Assembly: GCA_035997545.1 (NCBI GenBank)
Contig: DASYIL010000082.1
Span: forward strand, 1-14,083
Length of the DNA: 14,083 nucleotides
Reading direction: 5' to 3'
Source: GCA-003244245 sp035997545
Lineage (GTDB): Bacteria; Actinomycetota; Actinomycetes; Mycobacteriales; Pseudonocardiaceae
Below are positions 7,002 to 12,661 of the stretch, in pieces. Position numbers and translations under genes: made by a program. The notes under the pieces are model-generated. The model was given only the letters and a program-made list of their open reading frames with translations. It was not told where the DNA came from and did not search any database. Every line of letters starts with the position of its first letter. Position 1 is the first letter of the stretch.

Positions 7002-7701
7002 TCAGTTACGTTTGCCCGCCATCGCTGCCAGGACCGGAATCGCGGCGATCTGCTCCTCGCCGAGATTCGGCCACACCAACCCACGCGGACAGTAGGCAGG
7101 GCCGCAGGAAATGACTTCCTCGGGTGTCACGATGTAGTTAAGCGTGAAGTCGTGCTCGTCGTGCGGCAGCGGCTCATCGATGACTTGGAGCTGGTGCACC
7201 GTCGTGACGATGGTCGTCGTGGGCCCGATGAGCCCAGCCTGGGCGAGCAGCCATACTTCGATATCGGAGTAGCCGGCACCCTTGCCGATGCGCACACCCT
7301 GCCGGTTGACCGCCACTGTGCCGCAGACGATCAGGTCGACCGAGCGCATGTCGGCCACAGCCGTCTTCGGTGCACGCGACGCGGCCGCGCGGTGGGCGGC
7401 CAGCGCCTCGGCGTCGCCACCTAGCTCGGCCGGATCAAGCCGGAAGAACGGAATCGGGTCGGCCAGCTTTGGCACTGCCATGTAGACCAGCTTGCCCTCG
7501 CGGAGCGCGCGCTTCCTCACTGGCAGCTGGGGCTGGTCAGGATTGGCCTTGATAACCCGCGCCCGACCCCAGTCGGGAAGCTCAGCGAGCCGCGCGGCTG
7601 CCGCAGCAGCGCCAACAAAGTTCGGGATGCGGCCGCTCTTGCGCCAGCCGTGACCAGATCCGCTCGCGAATAGCCTGTTTTACATCGGACTCAGTTGGCA
7701 C
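7002..7701 (-). pseudogene. 5-formyltetrahydrofolate cyclo-ligase family gene with one frameshift
   Basis: The product belongs to the COG0212 family (5-formyl-THF to 5,10-methenyl-THF, ATP-dependent, folate metabolism). The long C-terminal frame contains IPNFVGA, RARVIKANPDQPQLPVR, LREGKLVYMAVPKL, the ATP/folate loop GKGAGYSDIEVWLLAQAGL, TTVHQLQVIDEPLP and a GPAYCPRGLVW segment, ending at 7002. The true N-terminus is in another frame: GTG at 7701 with AAGGA at 9 bases encodes PTESDVKQAIRERIWSRLAQE. The frames must join near 7631-7645. The span of 700 bases is one over a multiple of three, so a single-base insertion or two-base deletion explains it; a sequencing error is possible. The protein resembles the longer actinobacterial branch of the family, so the exact substrate is uncertain. 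It starts 25 bases after the broken XRE gene. Confidence 0.75.
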
Positions 7702-7726
7702 TGGGAAATGTCCTTCCACGCTCGGC

Positions 7727-8184
7727 TCACGCTCGCGCCACGAGGGCGAGCAAGCGGTCGTGAACATCCTGCACCGTTGGCTCGGCCCGCCAGGGGTAGA
7801 GTTCTCGCTCGGCACTGAACACCACCGTCAGGCCGCCACCGCCGCGACTGTTCTCGAGCAAGTCGATCGCCTCGTGCAAGGTGGCCGTTGCGGCGTCGAG
7901 CTTGCGCTGGCGGAGGTAGGCCAGCGCGAGGTTGCCAAGCACCAGCGAGCAGGTCTTGGGACGAGCGTGGAGGGCCTCGGCAGTCGACTTGAGAATGGGC
8001 TCCGCCCGCTCCGGATGCCCGAGGAACAGGTAGCACGCGGGCGGAGCCAGGGCTGTAGTGCCGCCTCGGCGCGCTCCCAACGCACGACGGTCGAGCGGTC
8101 GACTCGGAGCACTTCGGCTAGCCGCTCCTGGCTATAGCCCGCCATCTTGCGGCGCTGCGCCAGGCGTTCCCGCTTGGACTTCAA
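7727..8184 (-). pseudogene. Second XRE/TPR regulator with internal deletion
   Basis: A TTG start at 8184, with GGAGGA 10 bases upstream, opens an XRE helix-turn-helix: ERLAQRRKMAGYSQERLAEV and RVDRSTVVRWERAE, residues 6-39, then PWLRP at 45-49. In homologues a long TPR/NTPase-like middle follows. Here, at about 8050, the sequence passes directly into the far C-terminal TPR region in another frame: CYLFLGHPERAEPI, then LVLGNLALAYLRQRKLDAAT, LHEAIDLLENSRGGGGL and PTVQDVHDRLLALVARA, with the stop at 7727-7729. The deletion therefore removed most of the protein and shifted the frame. Read as it stands, the HTH frame continues for 118 residues with a nonsense tail. The gene is divergent from the small-ORF cassette at 8447 and upstream of the cyclo-ligase-family gene. 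Confidence 0.75.
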
Positions 8185-8272
8185 CCTGACTTCGTCCTCC
8201 CATGGCGACGATCACTCGCACCGTACACGCACGTCACTGCCGTCGTTGCACCGCTTCTGCGCCAGAACCGCG

Positions 8273-8313
8273 CCAATTTGGCTCTGTCGGCGGTGATCTT
8301 ACCCCATTTGGCT
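8273..8313. promoter_or_regulatory. Direct repeat in the divergent XRE/small-ORF promoter region
   Basis: CCAATTTGGCT (8273-8283) and CCCATTTGGCT (8303-8313) match at 10 of 11 positions and are 30 bases apart, close to three helical turns. They lie in the 262-base gap between the XRE start (8184) and the first small + ORF (8447), where operators for a divergent regulator are expected. A GC-rich palindrome, CCCGGCGCCGGG, follows at 8324-8335. No convincing -10/-35 pair was found. Confidence 0.3.
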
Positions 8314-8446
8314 TCCCCCAGGCCCCGGCGCCGGGCTGTACGCCCGCCGGCGAATCCACGGACGCCCCCGAATGTCCGTCCCGGTCTCGCTGCCCGGCGC
8401 TGGGTGCCATCCACGTGAGATGAAGACGGAAGCAAGGCAGAAAGCG

Positions 8447-8786
8447 ATGGCAGACGTACCAACGAACGCCGACAGCTTCCGTCACAGTGACGGCGCGGGC
8501 GCGTGCCAAGACCTCGAACTGCCACCCGGCACAGCATCCGGCCGGGTGCGCCTTGTCCGGAGACCGTGCTGGTAGCGGTCATGAGCGACGGTAGCTATCT
8601 GCTGGTGGGCTATCCGCAGGGTGAACCAGTGGCCTTCGCGGTGAGAGAGGATGTGGACCTTCTGCGACGGGGACTCGAAGGGGCCTTCGGAACCCCACAA
8701 ATGAGGCTGTCAGGCGGAATGATAACAGCAACGGGACAGCGGTGCCTGGAAATGGAGTCAGGAACATTGACAAGGCGCAGCTGTGA
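8447..8786 (+). pseudogene. Small hypothetical protein gene with likely frameshift(s)
   Basis: ATG 8447, with AAGG upstream, opens a frame ending LELPPGTASGRVRLVRR and then stopping at TAG 8573-8575. The protein sense clearly continues in the next frame: TVLVAVMSDGSYLLVGYPQG then EPVAFAVREDVDLLRRGLEGAF to about 8695, so one frameshift lies near 8560. Past GTPQ the second frame runs to 8814, but its codon use becomes odd; a third frame (from about 8700) gives NEAVRRNDNSNGTAVPGNG and then a TGA at 8784-8786 that overlaps the GTG start of the next gene, a typical coupled end. An alternative is an intact short gene from ATG 8581 to 8814 (77 aa). Family not recognised; the core is a compact sequence with no membrane segment. 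Confidence 0.5.
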
Positions 8787-9040
8787 TCCGCGAAGACCGG
8801 GAGCTGCTGGCTGAGCTGGCACGGCTCAACACTGCTATGGCATCACTCGCCATGCGCATCATGGACGGCAGCGCCAGCGTGGTCGAACAGCAGAACTACG
8901 CGCATGGCTTGATTGCCGCAGGCGAGCGGTTGTGGCTGCGAGCGGCTGGGATGGGTGTAGCGATCGTTGAGGGGCGGCAGGTTGTCGTTGACGGATCACT
9001 TGATCGACCACTTTCTCTTCCGGCGTACTATGGAACCTGA
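8783..9040 (+). CDS. Small hypothetical protein, 85 aa
   Basis: GTG 8783 to TGA 9040. The N-terminal half looks helical (RELLAELARLNTAMASLAM, residues 5-23), and a second helix includes AHGLIAAGERLWLRAAGMG. The end is a short beta-like segment, VAIVEGRQVVVDGSLDRP. There is no signal peptide or known motif. The start overlaps the possible stop of the preceding ORF (GTGA), and the next ORF begins 10 bases after its stop, so it sits in a tight operon of small genes. I recall similar small proteins next to XRE regulators in Pseudonocardiaceae, but cannot assign a function. Confidence 0.65.
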   Translation: MIREDRELLAELARLNTAMASLAMRIMDGSASVVEQQNYAHGLIAAGERLWLRAAGMGVAIVEGRQVVVDGSLDRPLSLPAYYGT

Positions 9041-9049
9041 CTGGGAGCC

Positions 9050-9229
9050 GTGAGTCATGTGCAGGAGGTACAACATCGGTTGCTCTTTGAACAGCTTGAG
9101 CAATGGGTGGATAAACTCGATAGTGAGGAGCCAATGGATCGAGCTGTACTCGAAGAGCTGGTGATGGCTGCTGGCGGCAGTGGTTGTGTTGCTGCGGCAA
9201 CATGGGGTGAACAAGCGAGGGCAATGTAG
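9050..9229 (+). CDS. Small acidic hypothetical protein, 59 aa
   Basis: GTG 9050 to TAG 9229. The product is acidic and helical: VQEVQHRLLFEQLEQWVDKL (4-23) then DRAVLEELVMAAGG (30-43), ending CVAAATWGEQARAM. GGGAG sits close before the GTG. It begins 10 bases after the preceding gene and ends 19 bases before the next candidate start, which supports an operon. Codons are clearly less GC-rich than in the flanking housekeeping genes (many A/T third positions), a sign of foreign origin. Family unknown. Confidence 0.55.
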   Translation: MSHVQEVQHRLLFEQLEQWVDKLDSEEPMDRAVLEELVMAAGGSGCVAAATWGEQARAM

Positions 9230-9247
9230 GTTTTGTGACTCGCCGAC

Positions 9248-9442
9248 GTGGAGGTGGTGGGTCTGGTATCGGCGGTCACGATGTACGGTGTTTCGAAATG
9301 TCGATTTTGCCATCAGGCAAAGCTTGGACGTAGCGTGGTGGCAGTTGCTTGGGAGTGTGGGGCGAGAGGTGAGGTTGGAGGAGGGTGCGGGGAGTGGGTA
9401 GAGCAACGGAAGCAACTAGCGCGTGCGTTGGCCGGGCAGTGA
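9248..9442 (+). CDS. Small Cys-rich (possible zinc-ribbon) protein, 64 aa
   Basis: GTG 9248 to TGA 9442; the ATG at 9281 is an alternative start that keeps all cysteines. Four cysteines are spaced C18-x2-C21-x15-C37-x9-C47 (CRFC, then WECG, then GGCGEW), a plausible zinc-binding arrangement, followed by a basic helix EQRKQLARALAGQ. No enzyme motif. It is the last of four closely packed small + ORFs divergent from the broken XRE gene at 7727-8184. A small hairpin follows at 9452-9467. Whether it binds metal or nucleic acid cannot be told from the sequence. Confidence 0.5.
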   Translation: MEVVGLVSAVTMYGVSKCRFCHQAKLGRSVVAVAWECGARGEVGGGCGEWVEQRKQLARALAGQ

Positions 9443-9451
9443 AATGAGCTG

Positions 9452-9467
9452 ACCGAGATCTTTCGGT
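9452..9467. terminator. Small hairpin between convergent genes
   Basis: ACCGA (9452-9456) pairs with TCGGT (9463-9467) around a GATCTT loop. It lies in the 38-base gap between the + strand Cys-rich ORF (ends 9442) and the minus-strand gene ending at 9481. The stem is short, so a terminator role is only suggested by its place. Confidence 0.3.
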
Positions 9468-9480
9468 AGTGCCGGGCGCG

Positions 9481-9762
9481 TCAGGCGCTGAAGCCGAAGG
9501 ACGCCACGAAAGTGAAGTTGGCTGACTTGTTCAGCAGTCTGGTGACCACAAAGTCGTCGTATAAACCCGGCGGTACTGTGGTGTCCACGCGGACCCGGAC
9601 GCTGACGAACACGGGGGTGGCGATGCCGGCGAGGTTGACGGGCACTTCCTTGCGGTTGTTGTCCGCGGTTTTGAGTCTCGCCGTAGCATCACCGTACACG
9701 CCCGGCTCGTCACCCAGATGAATTCAACCTTCCCAGACGAGTTCTGGTTGCACGCTCAGCAT
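9481..9762 (-). pseudogene. Small protein gene interrupted by an in-frame TGA
   Basis: ATG 9762 is preceded by GAGGGAGAG (about 5 bases away), a good ribosome binding site. The frame reads MLSVQPELVWEG, meets TGA at 9724-9726 (codon 13), and then stays open to 9481 in the same frame: HLGDEPGVYGDATARLKTAD, then VPVNLAGIATPVFVSVRVRV, then PPGLYDDFVVTRLL and a final NFTFVASFGFSA. The later part alternates polar and hydrophobic residues, as in a beta-sandwich. With the stop read through, the product is 93 residues. A GTG at 9699 could restart translation for 72 residues but has only a weak ribosome binding site. Family unknown. The gene begins 24 bases after the tRNA gene on the same strand. Confidence 0.45.
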
Positions 9763-9785
9763 GTGACTCTCCCTCGTAGTTGCTG

Positions 9786-9858
9786 TGCCGGCGGTGGGAT
9801 TCGAACCCACACTGACGGGTTCCTAGGACCCGGGCCTCTGCCATTGGGCTACGCCGGC
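9786..9858 (-). tRNA. tRNA with UAG anticodon, class I shape and C33 (unusual)
   Basis: 73 bases fold into a full cloverleaf. The acceptor arms GCCGGCG and CGCCGGC pair at all 7 positions with discriminator A73. The D arm has a 3-bp stem and the GG of the D loop. The anticodon stem CGGGT/ACCCG pairs at all 5 positions. The T arm GTGGG/CCCAC holds the TTCGAAT loop. The anticodon loop is CCTAGGA, so positions 34-36 are TAG (+ strand 9823-9825), which would read the Leu codon CUA, and position 33 is C instead of the nearly universal U. The variable loop is only 5 bases, whereas bacterial tRNA-Leu has a long arm. G36-G37 and A73 do fit Leu. Reading it as tRNA-Arg(CCU) would break the anticodon stem. 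No CCA is encoded. It lies downstream of bcp on the same strand. Isotype undecided. Confidence 0.8.
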
Positions 9859-9909
9859 TTTGCGGGATCTCCCGGGGGGCTGGGAGCGCGACAGGCACAG
9901 GGTACGCGC

Positions 9910-10383
9910 TCAGACTCCGAGGTCTTTGCGCAGCTTGGCGACGTGTCCGGTGGCGCGCACGTTGTACAGCGCCTTGTCGATGCGGCCCTGCGCGTCGATC
10001 ACGAAGGTGGACCGGATCACGCCGGTGACCGTCTTGCCATACATCTGCTTCTCGCCGTAGGCGCCGTAGGCGGTGAGCGCCGAGCGGTCCACATCGGACA
10101 GCAGCGGGAAGTGCAGGCCCTGCGCGTCGCGGAACTTTGCCAGCTTCGCCGGGGGGTCCGGTGAGACGGCCAGCACCGCGAAACCGGCCGTGTCCAGCTC
10201 GGCGAGGTTGTCGCGGAAGTCACAGGCCTGCTTGGTGCAGCCGGGGGTGCCGGCGGCCGGGTAGAAGTAGACCACCACGGATCGGCCGCGGTAGTCCGAC
10301 AGCGAGACAGGCTTGCCGTCGGCGTTGGGCAGGTTGAAATCCGGGGCGGGGTCGTCGGGGGACAGCCGGACGTTGTCGGTCAC
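9910..10383 (-). CDS. bcp: Thioredoxin-dependent peroxiredoxin, Bcp/PrxQ type
   Basis: 157 aa from GTG 10383, the normal size of Bcp. It reduces hydrogen peroxide and organic hydroperoxides with thioredoxin as donor in the cytoplasm. Motifs: PAPDFNLPNADGKPVSLSDY (12-31), then the active site GTPGCTKQACDFRD, with peroxidatic Cys49 and resolving Cys54 five residues on (the PrxQ spacing). Further along are VLAVSPDPPAKLAKF and HFPLLSDVD. A Met-initiated frame exists upstream (to 10443), but its extra 20 residues are not conserved in Bcp, so GTG 10383 is preferred although its ribosome binding site is weak. It is divergent from the DUF3618 gene across 83 bases, the same pairing as Rv2521/Rv2520c in M. 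tuberculosis. Confidence 0.93.
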   Translation of the reverse strand: MTDNVRLSPDDPAPDFNLPNADGKPVSLSDYRGRSVVVYFYPAAGTPGCTKQACDFRDNLAELDTAGFAVLAVSPDPPAKLAKFRDAQGLHFPLLSDVDRSALTAYGAYGEKQMYGKTVTGVIRSTFVIDAQGRIDKALYNVRATGHVAKLRKDLGV

Positions 10384-10466
10384 GAGGTCGGACGGTACCG
10401 CCCGGATGGGGTGGCTTCGGCACCCGGATACGGTGTGCCGCACCCCCGTCCGCGCGAGGAGGACTC

Positions 10467-10688
10467 ATGACCCGGGACGCCGACACCATCGAACGAGACA
10501 TCGAGCAGGCTCGTGACGCGTTGGCCGCGACGCTGGAGGAGCTCGGTACCCGGGCCGACCCCAGGCGCGCGATCGAGGCCGGCAAGGAGCAGGTGGCGGC
10601 CACCATGGCCGACCCGCGGGTGCGCTACTCGCTGATCGGCCTCGGCGCGCTCATCGTGCTGGTGCTGTTGCGCAAGCTTTTCCGCTGA
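10467..10688 (+). CDS. DUF3618 small membrane-anchored protein
   Basis: 73 aa, with GAGGAGGA just before the ATG. It opens with TRDADTIERDIEQARDALAA, the DUF3618 signature, continues as a charged helix, and has one C-terminal transmembrane segment at about 55-69 (SLIGLGALIVLVLL) followed by a basic RKLFR end. The likely topology is a cytoplasmic coiled helix anchored by its tail. The function is unknown; the family is common in actinobacteria and often lies beside bcp. It is divergent from bcp and convergent with treZ. Confidence 0.85.
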   Translation: MTRDADTIERDIEQARDALAATLEELGTRADPRRAIEAGKEQVAATMADPRVRYSLIGLGALIVLVLLRKLFR

Positions 10689-10694
10689 GCCGCC

Positions 10695-10726
10695 CAGAGC
10701 CACAACGTCACAGAGCCACAACGTCA
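10695..10726. repeat. 16-base tandem duplication at the treZ stop codon
   Basis: The unit CAGAGCCACAACGTCA occurs at 10695-10710 and again, identical, at 10711-10726; a diverged partial copy (CAGCGCCAC) continues into the treZ coding end. The second copy contains the treZ stop codon (10724-10726), so the repeat looks like slippage that duplicated the end of the gene together with its TGA. It fills nearly all of the gap between the DUF3618 gene and treZ. Confidence 0.8.
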
Positions 10727-12451
10727 CAGCGCCACCACAGCGAATGACTCGCCGCCCAACAACACGTTGTGCTGCGCTGCGGTGGCGTCTCCGAAGGCCA
10801 GCAGAACCTGGGTGGGTTGGCCGTCCAGCACGATGGTGACCGGCTGCGCGCTCAGGTTCACCGCCACCCGCAGCGCACCGCGGTGTAGCACCAGCGTGCG
10901 GGCGTTCACGTCCACGTCGATGGCCAGCCGGTCCAGCCTGGGGTCGGACAGCTCCGGGTGGCACTTGCGCAGCGCGATCAGCTCCCGGTAGATGTGCAGC
11001 AGGTTCGCGTGCGGCTCCCTACCGGGTTCGGACCAGTCCAGCCGGGAGCGCAGGAAGGTCTGCTCGTCGTTCGGGTCGGGCACGTCCGCGTCGTCCCACC
11101 CGTGCTCGGCGAACTCGGCGTAACGGCCGCGGCGGATAGCCTCGCGCAGCTCCTCGTCGGGCATGAACGAGAAGAACTGGAACGGGGTGGCCGCGCCCCA
11201 CTCCTCACCCATGAAGATCATCGGCGTGTACGGGGAGCACAGCACCAGCGCCGCGCCGCAGGCCAGCAGGCCGGGCGACAGGGTGGCTGAGATCCGGTCG
11301 CCGATAGCGCGGTTGCCTACCTGGTCGTGGTTCTGCAGGTAGGCGAGGAATTTCCAGCCGGGCAGCCGTTCGGTGTCTACTGGGCGGCCGTGGCTGCGCT
11401 GCCGAAAGCGTGACCAGCGCCCGTCATGGAAGAACGCGCTACGAAGGGTGCGGGCTAGGTCGGGCAGCGCGCCGAAGTCGGCGTAGTAGCCCTGGCGCTC
11501 GCCGGTCAGCGTGGCGTGCAGGCAGTGGTGAATGTCGTCGTCCCACTGCGCGGCCAGCCCGTAGCCCCCAGCGGTACGCGGGGTGACCAGCCGCGGGTCG
11601 TTGAGGTCGGACTCGGCGATCAGCGACAGCGGCCGTCGCAGGTGGCTGGCCAGGGTGTCCACCTCGGCGACTATCTCTTCGAGCAGGTGGGTGGCCCGGT
11701 TGTCTCGCAGGGTGTGCACGGCGTCCAACCGCAGCCCGTCGAGGTGGTAGTCGCGCAGCCATTCCAGCGCGTTGTCGATGACATAGCGGCGCACCTCGTC
11801 GGAATGCGGTCCATCCAGGTTGAGCGACGGGCCCCAGATGTTGCTCCCGGCGAAGTACGGGCCGAAGCGGTCCAAGTAGGCGCCGGACGGGCCGAGATGG
11901 TTGTAGACCACGTCGAGGACCACGCCCAGCCCGCGGCCATGGCAGGCGTCCACGAAGCGCTTGAAGGCGTCGGGACCGCCGTAGTTCTCGGTGACGGCGT
12001 ACCAGCCCACCCCGTCGTAGCCCCAGTTGCGGGGCCCGTCGACGGCGTTGACCGGCATCACCTCGACCAGATCGACGCCGAGCTCGACCAGATGATCGAG
12101 ACGCTCGATTGCCGAGTCGAAGGTGCCGCCCGGGGTGAACGTCCCGATGTGCAACTCGTAGAGCACGCTGCCCGCCAGCGCTCGGCCGGTCCAGCCCCGA
12201 TCGGTCCACTCGAAGCCGCCGTGGTTATAGACCCGGGACGCCGCGTGCACCCCGTTGGGCTGCCACCGCGATCGGGGATCGGGTAGCGGGGTCTCCTCCT
12301 TGTCCAGCCGGAACGCGTAGTCGACGCCTGGCCCGGCGCCGTCGACGTCCATGCTCCACCAACCGCCGGTCGTTCGGGTCAGCTCGTGCTCGACGCCGTC
12401 CACCACGATCCGCACCCGCTGCCGCTGCGGTGCCCACACCGTGAAGTCCAT
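10724..12451 (-). CDS. treZ: Malto-oligosyltrehalose trehalohydrolase
   Basis: 575 aa, full length. It cleaves trehalose from the maltooligosyl-trehalose made by TreY, in the cytoplasm. An N-terminal CBM48/E-set domain (about 1-85, MDFTVWAPQ...) precedes the GH13 barrel. Barrel signatures: DVVYNHLGPSGAYLDRFGPY (180-199), the nucleophile Asp243 in DGLRLDAVH, the acid/base Glu280 in LIAESD, and the transition-state Asp376 in LQNHDQVGNR. GEEWGAATPFQFF (415-427) is typical of TreZ. The ATG at 12451 starts directly at the E-set domain; no strong ribosome binding site is visible. treY lies upstream on the same strand with a 210-base gap, so the two enzymes of the TreY-TreZ route are probably made together or from adjacent promoters. 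Confidence 0.96.
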   Translation of the reverse strand: MDFTVWAPQRQRVRIVVDGVEHELTRTTGGWWSMDVDGAGPGVDYAFRLDKEETPLPDPRSRWQPNGVHAASRVYNHGGFEWTDRGWTGRALAGSVLYELHIGTFTPGGTFDSAIERLDHLVELGVDLVEVMPVNAVDGPRNWGYDGVGWYAVTENYGGPDAFKRFVDACHGRGLGVVLDVVYNHLGPSGAYLDRFGPYFAGSNIWGPSLNLDGPHSDEVRRYVIDNALEWLRDYHLDGLRLDAVHTLRDNRATHLLEEIVAEVDTLASHLRRPLSLIAESDLNDPRLVTPRTAGGYGLAAQWDDDIHHCLHATLTGERQGYYADFGALPDLARTLRSAFFHDGRWSRFRQRSHGRPVDTERLPGWKFLAYLQNHDQVGNRAIGDRISATLSPGLLACGAALVLCSPYTPMIFMGEEWGAATPFQFFSFMPDEELREAIRRGRYAEFAEHGWDDADVPDPNDEQTFLRSRLDWSEPGREPHANLLHIYRELIALRKCHPELSDPRLDRLAIDVDVNARTLVLHRGALRVAVNLSAQPVTIVLDGQPTQVLLAFGDATAAQHNVLLGGESFAVVAL

Positions 12452-12661
12452 GAGACCCGATCTTGTCAGGGTCGGGCGCTATACGCCGCGTGCCCGCCGG
12501 AGTTGCACGTGGTGATCGTCTCGTTCGAGTGGCGCGGCAGCCGCCGGACCGCGCTGCAGCCCGATGTGCTAGTCACCCGTCCGCGGATCTCTCGCCGACC
12601 TGCGCCGTGAGTGGTGTCAGTGGGCTGCTGAGCGCGGCCCGGTTGGGGGATTCCTGGCGGG

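Noticed and set aside
9786..9858. Reading the tRNA as tRNA-Arg(CCU)
   Set aside because: Placing CCT at 34-36 requires shifting the loop by two bases, which destroys the perfect 5-bp anticodon stem.
11439..12286. Long alternative frames on both strands across treZ
   Set aside because: They are frame shadows of treZ, Arg/Ala/Pro-rich and without recognisable motifs.
12386..12610. Plus-strand open frame in the treZ-treY gap
   Set aside because: It begins inside treZ antisense sequence and has no ribosome binding site or recognisable product.
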